A stretch of 64,000 bases of DNA from Natrialba hulunbeirensis JCM 10989 (GTDB taxonomy: Archaea > Halobacteriota > Halobacteria > Halobacteriales > Natrialbaceae). Where the stretch lies: assembly GCF_000337575.1 (NCBI RefSeq), contig NZ_AOIM01000038.1, forward strand, positions 1 to 64,000, read 5' to 3'. Below the pieces are notes generated by a model that saw only the letters and a program-made list of their open reading frames with translations, did not search any database and was not told the DNA's origin. The translations under genes were made by a program, and so were the position numbers. Below, piece by piece: positions 45,156 through 54,925 of this stretch (position 1 is the first letter of the stretch; each line of letters starts with the position of its first letter).

Positions 45156-46115
45156 CTACAGCGGCGGCAGTCGACCAACGTCAGAAAGCACCGCTGTCGC
45201 CGTCTCCGGGCCGCCAGCACCACGCCCACTCGAGTGCAACGAGCCTGCGTTGCGCGTCTCAATCTGAACGATGTTTCGCGTGCCGGTGACGGCGAGCGCG
45301 CCGTTCTCGGGGACGAGGCGCGGCCCGACGCGGACGCCGTCGCGGGTGGCCTCGCCGATGAGCCGAATGGTTCGGCCGTCCTCTGCGGCGAGGTCGAGCG
45401 CGCTGCCGGGGACGTTCTGGATACCCTCGACGGTTGCATCTTCGAGTGAGAAGCCGCCGTCGGCGAGCACGTTCGCGAGGATGACGAACTTCAGGGCGGC
45501 GTCGGTGCCGTCGACGTCGAACGTCGGGTCGGCCTCTGCCACACCGAGGTCCTGTGCCTCTGCGAGGACGTGTTCGTAGTCGAGGCCCTCGGCGGCCATC
45601 CGGGTAAGAATGAAGTTCGCGGTGCCGTTGAGCACGCCGCGGACGGCGGTGACGGCCTGCGGCGTCGAGTCCTCGATAGTCGAGAGAATCGGGATCGCGC
45701 CGCCGACGGTCGCCTCGAAGCGAATCGAACCTGCGCTGTCGGCCTCGAGTTCCCGGAGTTCTCCGTAGCGCTCGGCGACGGGCCCCTTGTTCGCGAGGAC
45801 GACGTGGTGGTCGGTCTCTAGTGCGCGTTTCGCGTGCGTGAAGCCGGGGTCGGCGTCGCCGAGCGTCGTCGGCGTCGCCTCGACGAGCACGTCGTAGTCG
45901 GTTTCGAAGACGACCGTCGGATCGTCGGCACCGATCTCGTCGCCGCCGAGTTTGCGGTCGAGCGCGGCTGCCACGTCGATTCCGTTGGGATCGACGGTCG
46001 CCGTCGTCGAATCGGCGAGCGCGACGACCTCGTGGCCGTACTCGCTTGCAAGGTCCGCAACGGAGCGACCGACGTCACCCGCACCGAGGATCGCGAGTCG
46101 CCGGCTGGCCCCCAT
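45156..46115 (-). CDS. hom: Homoserine dehydrogenase
   Basis: A 319-residue enzyme reducing aspartate semialdehyde to homoserine, on the path to Thr and Met. The NAD(P)-binding start is LAILGAGDVGRSVADLA; the substrate-binding NKGPVAERYGEL and the GTANFILTRM block are typical. It lacks a C-terminal ACT domain, and a separate ACT-domain protein is encoded just upstream with overlapping stop and start codons. This suggests that feedback control is in the partner protein. Confidence 0.95.
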   Translation of the reverse strand: MGASRRLAILGAGDVGRSVADLASEYGHEVVALADSTTATVDPNGIDVAAALDRKLGGDEIGADDPTVVFETDYDVLVEATPTTLGDADPGFTHAKRALETDHHVVLANKGPVAERYGELRELEADSAGSIRFEATVGGAIPILSTIEDSTPQAVTAVRGVLNGTANFILTRMAAEGLDYEHVLAEAQDLGVAEADPTFDVDGTDAALKFVILANVLADGGFSLEDATVEGIQNVPGSALDLAAEDGRTIRLIGEATRDGVRVGPRLVPENGALAVTGTRNIVQIETRNAGSLHSSGRGAGGPETATAVLSDVGRLPPL

Positions 46116-46792
46116 CAGGCCTCACCTCCGAGCAGTGGCTCGACGATAGTGAGGTCCTTGTCGGCTCCGATGGATCGAATGGACTCGAGTGCGGCGTCGG
46201 TCCGACCGGAGTCGACGGCGAGTCGGAGGCGGGCGCTGGCGGTGGCGTCGGTGCCGTCGGGAGCGGCGAGCGAGAGGTCGATGACGGCAGCCTCGGCCTC
46301 GGATTCGATCCGGGAGAGTGTTTCCGAGAGGTCGTTTTCGACGAGGTGGCCGACGAAGACGATGGATATCTCTTCGCCGTAGCGCTCGGCGCCGGCCTGG
46401 ATGACGTTGACGCCGGCGTCGCGCAGGCCCTCGACGATGTCGTCGAAGCGTTCCGGTGGGCACTCGAGGTCGACCTCGACGGGGATGTGCCCGCGTGGTG
46501 TGATGTTGCCGCGTTCGTGGTGAATACTCAGGAGGTTGCCGCCGTTGTCCGAGATTGGGGAGAGCGCGCGGAGCAACTCGCCGGGTTCGTCGACGAGTTC
46601 GAGGCGGACGGTGTAGGGGCGAACGCCGCCGTCGGTTTCTGTTTCCGTTCCGGTTTCGGTTTCCGCTTCTGTTTGCGGTTCGACATCGGCGCCAGCGTCG
46701 GCGTCCGCTGTTGTCTTGGCTGTCGCGTCGGACTCAGACTTGGCTGCAGCGTCGCGGTCGCTGTCCGAACCGCCGATTGGTTCGTTACCCAT
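46115..46792 (-). CDS. ACT-domain amino-acid-binding protein
   Basis: A 225-residue protein. An N-terminal low-complexity tail with Thr-Glu repeats is followed by an ACT domain (YTVRLELVDEPGELLRALSPISDNGGNLLSIHHERG) and a second helical domain. It lies directly before homoserine dehydrogenase and probably supplies threonine feedback. ATG 46792 is chosen because GGAGGTGA sits eight bases before it; a GTG at 46822 is less likely. Confidence 0.88.
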   Translation of the reverse strand: MGNEPIGGSDSDRDAAAKSESDATAKTTADADAGADVEPQTEAETETGTETETDGGVRPYTVRLELVDEPGELLRALSPISDNGGNLLSIHHERGNITPRGHIPVEVDLECPPERFDDIVEGLRDAGVNVIQAGAERYGEEISIVFVGHLVENDLSETLSRIESEAEAAVIDLSLAAPDGTDATASARLRLAVDSGRTDAALESIRSIGADKDLTIVEPLLGGEA

Positions 46793-46934
46793 CACCGTCA
46801 CCTCCCGCGGTCGGGCATCCACACGTCGTCATAGTGACTAACTCCGTAACTCGAGCGTAAAAGGGTATAGGAATTCTCAAAACTGACCGACCCTGCCAAC
46901 GTGAGACACGCCGCTGTGGTCGACGAACCTGGCC

Positions 46935-47318
46935 TCAGAGGTGGTCTTTCCCGGGATTCGACGAGCCCCAGTCACCGCGGCCGCCCTCAGTCCGATCGAT
47001 GCCCATGATGGACTCGGCCTGGTCCGGGCCGCCGAGACTCTCGCGTGCGTCGGGGACTCGAACCGTCACTTCGTCGATGTCGGGCCACTGGATCAGTTCC
47101 GCCTTGATGTTACCCGTGGTTACGTCGCTGACCGAACACCCCTTACAGCCACCGCCGAGTTCGATGATGACCTCGCCCGTCTCCGGATCAGCCTCCCGAA
47201 CGGCGCTCGTCCCGCCGTGCATCTGGATGATCGGCATCTCGCGAGTGAGCCAGGCCTCGACGCGCTCGCGGAGCGACGCTTCGGTCTCAGTGTCAGTGTC
47301 GGCGTCGGCGTTACTCAT
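46935..47318 (-). CDS. NifU C-terminal domain protein (Fe-S scaffold)
   Basis: A 127-residue protein with a short acidic tail and the NifU C-terminal fold: VEAWLTREMPIIQMHGGTSAV, then ELGGGCKGCSVSDVTTGNIKAEL with the CxxC site. Such proteins carry or deliver 4Fe-4S clusters. The C-terminal tail (RTEGGRGDWGSSNPGKDHL) is haloarchaeal in style. It stands alone. Confidence 0.92.
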   Translation of the reverse strand: MSNADADTDTETEASLRERVEAWLTREMPIIQMHGGTSAVREADPETGEVIIELGGGCKGCSVSDVTTGNIKAELIQWPDIDEVTVRVPDARESLGGPDQAESIMGIDRTEGGRGDWGSSNPGKDHL

Positions 47319-47441
47319 TACCCGCTCTAGGAACTCGAGCGACGAATAGGTTTGGACCGTAAAACCGAACGATCAGGAACGATCACGAGGGTTTTGCGGA
47401 CATCCACGAAAGAGCCCGCCGACTTCGACGCGAAACCTGGC

Positions 47442-49004
47442 TCACTCTCGTGACGACTCCGCCGCGTCGTTAGACCGCTGGCGAAGCATCTCGAGTCCGA
47501 GTGCGCCACCGGCAACGCCGGCCGCCCCGGCGACGCCGGCAGCCGTGAATCCTGGGATAGAGTCAGCCGTGTCACTTTCGCCGCCGCCGTCCCCGTCATC
47601 ATCGCCACTGCCATCCCCGCCACCCGACCCAGCGTCGTCCGCCTGCGCCGGGAACACCAGCAGTGCACCCTCGGTGTCAGCGCTCGGAATCGCTTCCGTG
47701 CTGCTCGCGACGAACGTCTCACCGGGCTCGAGTACCCGCGCCGTCCAGAAGCCCAGATCCTCGGCGTCGCGCCAGCCGGCGAGTTCGGTGGGTGAGGCCG
47801 GGTCAGAGACGTCGTGGACCATCACGCCGCCGCGATACCACGAGGAGTAGAGGCGATCGTTTCGCAGTTCGAAGTTATGGGCGGTCGTCCACATACCGTC
47901 GTTGTATCCCTCGTTCTCGGCGGGTGGTGCCTCGATCGTCGCCTGGTAGGTTGGCTCGCTCGGATCGCTCACGTCGAAGAGGTCAATTCCGCCCGGACCG
48001 TCGGGGTCGTCGCCGCCGGTCGCCCAGGCCTCGCGGCCGACCCCGAGCAGGGTGCCAGTGTCGTCGACGGCCGAGTAGTGGTCGTTGCCCGGCAGCCCCT
48101 GCTGGGCGTCCGTCACACCAGCGAACGGAATGTCCTGTTGCTCCTCAAGGTCTGTCTCGGCGACGTGGGAGATGTACGCCGGTTCGGCGGGATCGCTCAC
48201 GTCTATCAGGTAGGTTCCTGCGTTCCAGTACGCGAGGTACGCGATTTCGTCGTGCACGTAGACGTCGTGAAGGTATCGCAGAAGCCAGTGGACCTCCTCC
48301 CAGCCGGACTCGAACTCGAGTAGCGACCAGCGGCCGACCGCTTCGACGGTGTCGTCACTGATGTCGAAAATGACGAGCGGGTTTTCGGCGGGTTCCTCGC
48401 TGTTCGCGACGACGTACAGCAGGTTGTCCTCGAGGAAGCAGTTGTGAATGTGATAGTCGGTTCCGTAGGGCTCAGTAACGGCGACAGGCTCTGCTGGATC
48501 GCTGACGTCGTAGCAGATGAAGCCGTGAAAGACCGAGTCATTGGCCAGGTTCGCCGGCCCGGGGACGACCAGACGGTCGCCGCTAACTTTCACGTCGAGG
48601 ATTTCCGTGAGCGGTGCACCGTCGACCGAAATAGAATCTTCGCGCGCGAGTACCTCCGGATCGGTCGGGTCGGAGATGTCGACAGTTGCGAATCCCGTCG
48701 CCGTTGCGAGATAGGCAGTCTGCCCGTCGTCGCCGACGACCGCTTCGGCCGCGCCGCCGACCGACGTGCGACCGACTGGTTCGTAGGACTCAGGGAACGC
48801 GTCCTGTGGCGTCGATTCGACCGGCCCGTCGGAAAACGAGTCGGGGTTGGTGGTCGTGATGTTCGACTGTGAACGTGAACCGGTAGCGACGGTCGCGTGT
48901 GAGGGGGCGTGCTCGTCAGTTGCAGACACCGAAGACGCGGACAGGGCGACACTGAGGCCGGCCCCGGCGGTCAGACCGGAGTGGAGGAAGGCTCGTCGAC
49001 GCAT
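47442..49004 (-). CDS. LVIVD-repeat surface protein, PGF-CTERM-like anchor
   Basis: A 520-residue exported protein. The N-terminus is a twin-arginine-type signal (MRRRAFLHSGLTAGAG). The middle carries repeated LVIVD blades such as TAYLATATGFATVDISDPTDPEV and IAYLAYWNAGTYLIDVSDPAEP, forming a beta-propeller. The end has a Gly/Asp/Ser-rich spacer, then IPGFTAAGVAGAAG, a helix and a basic tail, resembling the PGF-CTERM sorting signal processed by archaeosortase A. Function of the propeller is unknown. Confidence 0.88.
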   Translation of the reverse strand: MRRRAFLHSGLTAGAGLSVALSASSVSATDEHAPSHATVATGSRSQSNITTTNPDSFSDGPVESTPQDAFPESYEPVGRTSVGGAAEAVVGDDGQTAYLATATGFATVDISDPTDPEVLAREDSISVDGAPLTEILDVKVSGDRLVVPGPANLANDSVFHGFICYDVSDPAEPVAVTEPYGTDYHIHNCFLEDNLLYVVANSEEPAENPLVIFDISDDTVEAVGRWSLLEFESGWEEVHWLLRYLHDVYVHDEIAYLAYWNAGTYLIDVSDPAEPAYISHVAETDLEEQQDIPFAGVTDAQQGLPGNDHYSAVDDTGTLLGVGREAWATGGDDPDGPGGIDLFDVSDPSEPTYQATIEAPPAENEGYNDGMWTTAHNFELRNDRLYSSWYRGGVMVHDVSDPASPTELAGWRDAEDLGFWTARVLEPGETFVASSTEAIPSADTEGALLVFPAQADDAGSGGGDGSGDDDGDGGGESDTADSIPGFTAAGVAGAAGVAGGALGLEMLRQRSNDAAESSRE

Positions 49005-49055
49005 ACGTGGTATTGCGACGCACGGGTCAAGAAAGTAATCATTCGCCAACCCGGC

Positions 49056-50033
49056 TCAGGCGTCGAGATGCCGCCGGTCGCCGGTCCCCTTGGTCAGCGC
49101 GCTCGCAACCGCGCCCTCGAGTACCACGTCGTCGCCGTGGTCGGTGACGCGAATTTCGGGCACGTTGTTGAGCAGCATCTCGGAGACGCGCTCACGAATC
49201 GGATCGACGACGAGTTCCTCGTTGTGCAGCGCAACGGCGCCGCCAAAGGAGACGACGATCGGTGCGAACGACTGGATGACGTTCGTCACGCCGATCGCGT
49301 TCCAGTGGGCGAGCTGTTCGATGACGTAGTCGGCGAGTTCGTCCTCGCCGGCGAACTCGAAGACGTCCTTCGCGGTGAAGTCGGGGTTCTCGAGCGGGAG
49401 GTCGGTCGCAATCGTCGGATCGTCGTCCGCAAGGAGTCTCGCGAAGTTCGGGATACCGTTGCCCGAACAGTAGGCCTCCCAGTGGCCGTCGTGGCCACAG
49501 CCACAGGTCAGGCGGCCGTGCGGGTCGACGATACAGTGGCCGACCTCGCCGGCGTTGCCGTCCCAGCCGTCGAGGATTTCGCCGTCACAGCAGACGCCAG
49601 CACCGACCCCCGAGGAGATAGTGATGTAGACCATGTCGTCGGGGTTTCGGTCAGCATGAAAGCGCTCGCCGATGACGCCGGCGGTGGTGTCGTTGTGGAG
49701 GTGTACCTCGTCCGTCTCGAGTAGCTTTTCGATCGGACCGGTGAGCGGAATGCGGTCGATCGAGTCCGGCAGGTTCGCCGGGTCGATGACGGCACCTTCC
49801 GCGAGGTCGAACGGACCGATCGAGCCGATGCCGGCAGCAGCGACATCGGTGGGAGTCACACCGGCGTCGCCGCAGGCTTCGCGCAGCGTCCGGAGGACGC
49901 CCTCTGTCACGTCGATTCCCGTTGGTCCGCGTGGCGTGGCGTTTCGACTGACGCCGATCGTCGCCCCGTCGTCCGTGGCGATCGCCGCCCGGACGTTCGT
50001 CGCGCCGAGATCGACGCCCGCATAGTAGACCAT
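49056..50033 (-). CDS. glk: ROK family glucokinase
   Basis: A 325-residue sugar kinase: N-terminal phosphate loop GVDLGATNVRAAI, HNDTTAGVIGE, the ROK signature with GVGAGVCCDGEILDG and GNAGEVGHCIVDPHG, and the zinc site CGCGHDGHWEAYCSG. It phosphorylates glucose with ATP in the archaeal glucose pathways. ATG 50033. Its gene ends 52 bases before the LVIVD protein start. Confidence 0.92.
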   Translation of the reverse strand: MVYYAGVDLGATNVRAAIATDDGATIGVSRNATPRGPTGIDVTEGVLRTLREACGDAGVTPTDVAAAGIGSIGPFDLAEGAVIDPANLPDSIDRIPLTGPIEKLLETDEVHLHNDTTAGVIGERFHADRNPDDMVYITISSGVGAGVCCDGEILDGWDGNAGEVGHCIVDPHGRLTCGCGHDGHWEAYCSGNGIPNFARLLADDDPTIATDLPLENPDFTAKDVFEFAGEDELADYVIEQLAHWNAIGVTNVIQSFAPIVVSFGGAVALHNEELVVDPIRERVSEMLLNNVPEIRVTDHGDDVVLEGAVASALTKGTGDRRHLDA

Positions 50034-50119
50034 CCTGTTCGAATGACCGCCGCCGCGTTACTTAACTACACATATTGTACTCGGCGACGAGTTGTTCTCT
50101 CTTGTTGCGGTGGTGAGAG

Positions 50120-50581
50120 CTATGCTTCCTCGTCGTTGCGAACGAACGTCACCGGACACGGTGCCGACAGCAACACCTCCTGTGCCGTCGATCCGAACAC
50201 CGCCTTGCCGGTCGGCGACCGGCGACGCCCACCGACCACGACACGGTCGGCATCGACAGCTGTCGCCAACTCGACGATCGTCGGCCCGTGATCGCCAACC
50301 GCACCGCGAGTCTCGTACTCGAGTTCGTGTTCGTCGAGCACGTCCTGCAGTTCCCGAATCGTCGAGTGACGGGTGGCGACCTCGTTCGGGTCGACCTCCT
50401 CGAGTTCGGTGTCGAACTCGAGTTGGGAGAGAACCTCGTCGTACTCCGAATCGGTGAAGACGTGGCCGAGGACGACGGTCGCGTCGGCCGGTTTCGCGAC
50501 CTCGACGACGGTTTCTGCCAGTTTGGTGCTGCGGTCAGCATCGCCAGGCCCGACGGCAAGCAAGACGGTTTCCAGTGTCAT
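50120..50581 (-). CDS. Universal stress protein (UspA family)
   Basis: A 153-residue Usp protein: LETVLLAVGPGDADRSTKLAETV, ATVVLGHVFTDSEYDEV and the ATP-binding motif VVVGGRRRSPTGKAVFGSTAQEVLLSAPCPVTFV. The short ATG 50581 is preferred; the longer upstream frame has no Usp content. Divergent from the SDR gene. Confidence 0.93.
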   Translation of the reverse strand: MTLETVLLAVGPGDADRSTKLAETVVEVAKPADATVVLGHVFTDSEYDEVLSQLEFDTELEEVDPNEVATRHSTIRELQDVLDEHELEYETRGAVGDHGPTIVELATAVDADRVVVGGRRRSPTGKAVFGSTAQEVLLSAPCPVTFVRNDEEA

Positions 50582-50692
50582 ACCCCATGTATGTACGGAG
50601 GGATACTTAACTTCAGGAGCCGCCCGTGACGGCGACGCATCCTGGTTCGGTGTCCCAGGCGACTTTTTACCTGTTCTCGACGAGAGTGGCGT

Positions 50693-51478
50693 ATGGACGA
50701 ACACGCACTCGAGAACCGGACCGTTCTCGTGACGGGCAGCGCACGCGGTGTCGGCCGGGAACTCCTGCTGGCGACGGCAGCGTACGGCGCAGACACCGCG
50801 GTTCACTACCACACGAGCGCCGAGGCGGCCCGCGAGGTCGCCGAGGAAGCTCGCACCCGCGGTGGCGGCGACACAGAAGCGATGACGGTCCAGGCAGACA
50901 TCACCGATCCCGAGAGCGTCGACGGACTCTTCAGCGCCGTCGAAGCCGAACTCGGGAGCGTCGACGTACTGGTAAACAACGTCGGCGACTTCGCGCCCAG
51001 CCGCTGGGACGAACTCGAGTTCGAGACGTGGAATCGTGTACTGGAGACGAACCTCAACGGCACCTACCTCTGTTCGAAGCGGGCACTGGAGACGATGCGT
51101 GGGGGAGAACAGGGTGATCGGACCGACGGTGCTGCCGATGGCGACGAGTACGGCCGGATCGTCAACGTCGGCTACGCCTCGAGCGAAAAGGGGCTCGTGA
51201 GTCCGGTGAACTTCCCGTATTTCGTCGCAAAGGCGGGCGTGTTGATGTTTACCCGAATGCTGGCTGCGGATACGCAAAACGACGGCGTGACTGTGAACGC
51301 AATTTCGCCGTACGTCGTCGAGAATTCGGACGAGTTTCCGGAGGAACTGCCCCGTGGCCGTCCGGCGAACTTCGACGATCTGGTGCAGCCGCTGTTGTTC
51401 TTCCTCGATCCCGACTCGGGGTATATCAGCGGCGAGAATATCGAAGTCGACGGCGGCTGGTTACCGGAGCACGTCTAA
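50693..51478 (+). CDS. Short-chain dehydrogenase/reductase (FabG-like)
   Basis: A 261-residue SDR enzyme: cofactor loop TGSARGVGREL at residues about 14-24, NNVGDF, catalytic Ser in VGYASSEKG and the Tyr-x3-Lys pair in PYFVAKAG, then the SGENIEVDGGW ending. Substrate unknown; 3-oxoacyl or polyketide-type reductions are usual for this branch. An Asp/Gly-rich insertion (about residues 140-155) lies before the catalytic Ser. Confidence 0.93.
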   Translation: MDEHALENRTVLVTGSARGVGRELLLATAAYGADTAVHYHTSAEAAREVAEEARTRGGGDTEAMTVQADITDPESVDGLFSAVEAELGSVDVLVNNVGDFAPSRWDELEFETWNRVLETNLNGTYLCSKRALETMRGGEQGDRTDGAADGDEYGRIVNVGYASSEKGLVSPVNFPYFVAKAGVLMFTRMLAADTQNDGVTVNAISPYVVENSDEFPEELPRGRPANFDDLVQPLLFFLDPDSGYISGENIEVDGGWLPEHV

Positions 51479-51508
51479 GCGCACCGATACGAGAAATTCC
51501 CGCTCCGT

Positions 51509-52753
51509 TCACAAGCCGACGCCGAAGCCAAACTCCTGTTTCACAAAGCGTGCGAGCAACGGAATGTCACCCGGACTGAACAGGTTTGCAATCGCGCGGA
51601 CGTTCCCGCGATTTGCCTTTGCCAGCGTATCGTCGTCGAGTTGGCGCAGGTTCTGCATGAACTCATCGTAGCGCTCGTTCTCGGCGAGATAGAGCAGCTT
51701 CGTCATCCAGAGCCGTTTTTGCATGTTCGGCGCGACTTCGCGGTGCCAGAGCGTGTCGTAGACTTCGAGATTCTCCGCTGATGGCTCGATATCGCCGTGT
51801 TTGAGACAGCTATCGACTGCTGCTGCTGCCATCCGTCCCGACTGCATGCACTTGTTGATCCCCTCGCCCCAGAGCGGATCGACCGTCGGAACCGTGTCAC
51901 CGATAGCCATGAACCGATCGGTGTGCATCTTCCCTGGCATCTGGATGTGAGCCGAGCCGCGGTGTTGCTTGCCCTCGATCCGCGTCGCGTTCTGGAACCG
52001 CGGATCGGTGTCGAGCCAGTGGTCGAGATAGTCGTCGATCGCGAACCCATCGCGTGCGTAGCGGTCGTGTCCGTTGTTCTGGATATAGCAGAGACCGACC
52101 TTGGCCGTATCCTCGCCGGTGTGGAAAATCCACGAGTAGCCACCCGGTGCAATATCGTGATCCAGACGCAGCATCATCGCATCGTGGAGATCCGCAAAGC
52201 CCGGGCGATCGATGTCGATGCCCTCGAACTCATACTCGATGCCGATCGCATGATTCTCCCGTTTGAGATCACTCACGCCGAGTTTCTTCGCGATCGGCGC
52301 TGCCGGCCCGGTCGCATCGATCATCACGTCACCGTAGACCTCCTGATCGCCGTTGTAGGTCATCCCCACGATCTCACCGCCCTCCATGATCGGCGCAGTC
52401 GCGCGCGATTCGAAGTAGTACTCCGCGCCCGCGTCCTGGCCGTCCTCGGCGAGATAGCGCTTGAAATCAGCGAACTCGAGTACCGCGCCGGGCTGATCTT
52501 TCACGTAGTGGTCGGTCGGCGACTCGAGGACGACGCTGTCGGTGTACTGCATGACGACGTCGTCGGGAATGCCGAACGACGCCATCATCGAGGGGAACGT
52601 TCCGGCGGTCGATTTGTTGCTCTGTCGCGGGAACTCGTCCTCGGATTCGGTTTCGAGGACGACGACGTCGTATCCGCGCGTCGCGAGGTCACGGGCACAT
52701 TGGGCACCCGCCGGCCCGGCACCGGCGATCACCACGTCGTAGCGGTCGGTCAT
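51509..52753 (-). CDS. Geranylgeranyl reductase family FAD protein
   Basis: A 414-residue flavoprotein: dinucleotide-binding start YDVVIAGAGPAGAQCARDL, a second block DRFMAIGDTVPTVDPLWGEGINKCMQSG contacting FAD, and the GYSWIFH loop near the middle. Relatives saturate the geranylgeranyl chains of archaeal lipids or of menaquinone. Paralogues are several per haloarchaeal genome, so the exact substrate is uncertain. Confidence 0.9.
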   Translation of the reverse strand: MTDRYDVVIAGAGPAGAQCARDLATRGYDVVVLETESEDEFPRQSNKSTAGTFPSMMASFGIPDDVVMQYTDSVVLESPTDHYVKDQPGAVLEFADFKRYLAEDGQDAGAEYYFESRATAPIMEGGEIVGMTYNGDQEVYGDVMIDATGPAAPIAKKLGVSDLKRENHAIGIEYEFEGIDIDRPGFADLHDAMMLRLDHDIAPGGYSWIFHTGEDTAKVGLCYIQNNGHDRYARDGFAIDDYLDHWLDTDPRFQNATRIEGKQHRGSAHIQMPGKMHTDRFMAIGDTVPTVDPLWGEGINKCMQSGRMAAAAVDSCLKHGDIEPSAENLEVYDTLWHREVAPNMQKRLWMTKLLYLAENERYDEFMQNLRQLDDDTLAKANRGNVRAIANLFSPGDIPLLARFVKQEFGFGVGL

Positions 52754-53047
52754 ACTCGTGTGACTCTCTCGAACCCTAATGAGTTTGTTCAGTCGTCGCT
52801 GTGAGCGACCGGACTCGAGTACACACCGCTACGAACGCAAGAGCGGCTACTCGAGGCTGCTCGCTGTACTTGGTACTGGGTTCTCGCTGTACTTGGTGAT
52901 TGGTGCCTACTGCTGGTATCTGTTGTGTCTCACGTGGCGATCCACGTGCGATGCAGCGGGACTGGCAGCGAAACGGACCGGCGCATTCCCGACAGTCGCG
53001 CGCGTCGACCGCGTACCTTTTTGCTCCCCTCGGAAAAAAGAGGGCGT

Positions 53048-53827
53048 ATGGTCGACGTCCTCGACAACAAACGGGCCGCGACGCGATTTCGGATCCTCGT
53101 ACAGATCGCCGAGCGCCAGCCCGCAGTCAGCCAGGGGGAGATCGCCGAGGAAGTCGGCGTGACGAGCCAGGCCGTCAGCGAGTACATCCGCGATCTCGTC
53201 GACGACGGACTCGTCGAGAAGGAAGGCCGGTCGCGCTACCGCGTCACTCGCGAGGGCGTCGACTGGCTCTTTCGCGCCGCAGACGACGTGCGTCGCTTCG
53301 CAGACCACGTCACCGGTGACGTGCTCGGTGCGATGAGCGAAGACGCCTACATCGCCGCCGCCGAGATCGAGGAAGGTGACACCGTCTCACTGACACTCGA
53401 GGACGGGCTCCTTCACGCGACTCCGGGCGGTGAGGGTCCCGCAACGGGTATCGCCACCACGGACGCCGAAGCCGGCACCGACGTCGGCGTCACGAGCTTC
53501 GAGGGTGTGATGGAACTCGAACCCGGCTCCGTGACGGTTTTGCAGGTGCCGACGGTTCGAACCGGTGGCAGCCGTGCGATCGACGACGAGACGGTTCGCG
53601 ACGCCTGTGACGACGCCGATATCGTCGTCACAACGGGTGTAGAGGCGACCGTCGCCTGCCGACAGGCAGACGTCGAACCCGCAGTGACGTTCGCCGTTGG
53701 CGAAGTCGCAGCCGACGCCGCCGAACACGGACTCGAGGTGACCGCTATCGCGACGACGGATGCCGTCGGGCGCGTTACGGACGCGCTTCGTGATGCGGAT
53801 GTGGCCTACGAGGTACTCGAGGGGTAA
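53048..53827 (+). CDS. Archaeal winged-helix regulator with ligand-type C-terminal domain
   Basis: A 259-residue protein: a MarR/ArsR-like winged helix (residues about 10-75, AERQPAVSQGEIAEEVGVTSQAVSEYIRDLVDDGLV) followed by a large alpha/beta domain with no catalytic signature (LEDGLLHATPGG; FEGVMELEPGSVTVLQVPTV). This type is conserved in archaea. ATG 53048; the upstream frame extension is Arg-rich. Target genes unknown. Confidence 0.85.
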   Translation: MVDVLDNKRAATRFRILVQIAERQPAVSQGEIAEEVGVTSQAVSEYIRDLVDDGLVEKEGRSRYRVTREGVDWLFRAADDVRRFADHVTGDVLGAMSEDAYIAAAEIEEGDTVSLTLEDGLLHATPGGEGPATGIATTDAEAGTDVGVTSFEGVMELEPGSVTVLQVPTVRTGGSRAIDDETVRDACDDADIVVTTGVEATVACRQADVEPAVTFAVGEVAADAAEHGLEVTAIATTDAVGRVTDALRDADVAYEVLEG

Positions 53828-53932
53828 CGCTGGGCTGCTGTCGAGCCATGAGTAGTAGTCGGTACCACTCCTACTGCACACAAGAAAACACGAAAGCAGG
53901 AAAGCAGGAAAGCAGAAATTCTGCTCGACGAC

Positions 53933-54700
53933 TCAGCCGATATACCGCAGATCGTCGTCCGTCGGCACGTCCATCTGCTGTTGTTGTTCCATCTCCTGGA
54001 TCTTCCCGATAACGTCCTCCATCTCCTCGGCACGCTCGTCGAGCGTCTCGTAATCCAGCTCGATCTCGAGTACCTCCTCTAGCACCTCGAGCACGGCGCG
54101 GGCACTTTTCGGGTCGACGAGATAGCCGCTCGTCTCGCCCATCAGACACGCCGACTCGAACCCGCGGCGGGCACCAAGGCCGAGCAACAGGCCCGAGACG
54201 CCGACGATACCGCCTGCCGGTTCGTCCTCTCTGAACTCGACGCCGGCCTCTTCGAGATCCTCGCGCATCGACTCCTCCGTCATGGCACCCACGACGGCGT
54301 ACTCGTCGATGAGTTCGCCCGTTGGAATCCCGCCGAGTGCGAACGCTTCGGACGCGCCGAACTCCTCGGCGATGTCGAGGAACGCACTCGTCAGCACGTA
54401 GTGGCCATCGTTCGTCTGGGCCTGGTGATCACCGGTCAGCAAGAGCAGATCGCGTCCCTCCGGCGGGGATACCGCGTAGATTTCAGCACAGGTGAGCTCC
54501 GAAACGCCGTCTTCGACGGTCACCTGCGGCGGGAATTCGCGGGAGTACACCCGTCGAACGAGCGTACTCTCGCCTTCGAGTTCCTCCAGCAGGTGGTCGA
54601 CGGCGAGTTTTCCAACGTGTCCAACGCCCGGCAGCCCCTCGACGAATACGGGGTCGTCCAGGTCGAGTTCGGCGACCGCGTCGATGTCGAGTTCGTCCAT
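53933..54700 (-). CDS. PAC2 family protein (proteasome-assembly-chaperone-like)
   Basis: A 255-residue protein: FVEGLPGVGHVGKLAVDHLLEEL, LLLLTGDHQAQTNDGHY and GIVGVSGLLLGLGARRGFESACLMGETSGY are typical of archaeal PAC2 proteins, related to eukaryotic proteasome assembly chaperones. A coiled C-terminus ends with Gln repeats. Last gene of the eL44-eS27-aIF2alpha-Nop10 operon, four bases after Nop10, which is the standard archaeal order. Confidence 0.93.
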   Translation of the reverse strand: MDELDIDAVAELDLDDPVFVEGLPGVGHVGKLAVDHLLEELEGESTLVRRVYSREFPPQVTVEDGVSELTCAEIYAVSPPEGRDLLLLTGDHQAQTNDGHYVLTSAFLDIAEEFGASEAFALGGIPTGELIDEYAVVGAMTEESMREDLEEAGVEFREDEPAGGIVGVSGLLLGLGARRGFESACLMGETSGYLVDPKSARAVLEVLEEVLEIELDYETLDERAEEMEDVIGKIQEMEQQQQMDVPTDDDLRYIG

Positions 54701-54703
54701 ACC

Positions 54704-54886
54704 CTAGCAGCGATGGCGACGTTTAAGAGCGCGTCGGTACTCGCCGTAAGGATCTTCGGGATCGAAGGGTGCCGGGGCACTGTTTTCGGTGTCAGCGCCA
54801 CAGTCCGGACACGTCGCAGAAAGGGTATATCGCGGGCGGTCGTGTCGCTCGCGCCACGCCGAACACACCCGGATATCAGATTTCAT
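54704..54886 (-). CDS. nop10: Nop10, H/ACA ribonucleoprotein subunit
   Basis: A 60-residue protein with the Nop10 pattern: basic start, RPRYTLSATCPDCGADT and DPEDPYGEYRRALKRRHRC. Nop10 stabilises the pseudouridine synthase Cbf5 in archaeal H/ACA guide complexes. The N-terminal cysteine pair usual in many archaea is reduced to a single Cys (VCSAW), leaving one CPDC pair. Confidence 0.95.
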   Translation of the reverse strand: MKSDIRVCSAWRERHDRPRYTLSATCPDCGADTENSAPAPFDPEDPYGEYRRALKRRHRC

Positions 54887-54925
54887 TGTCGCTGTAGTGG
54901 TTGCAAGACGGGATGTATCGGTCCG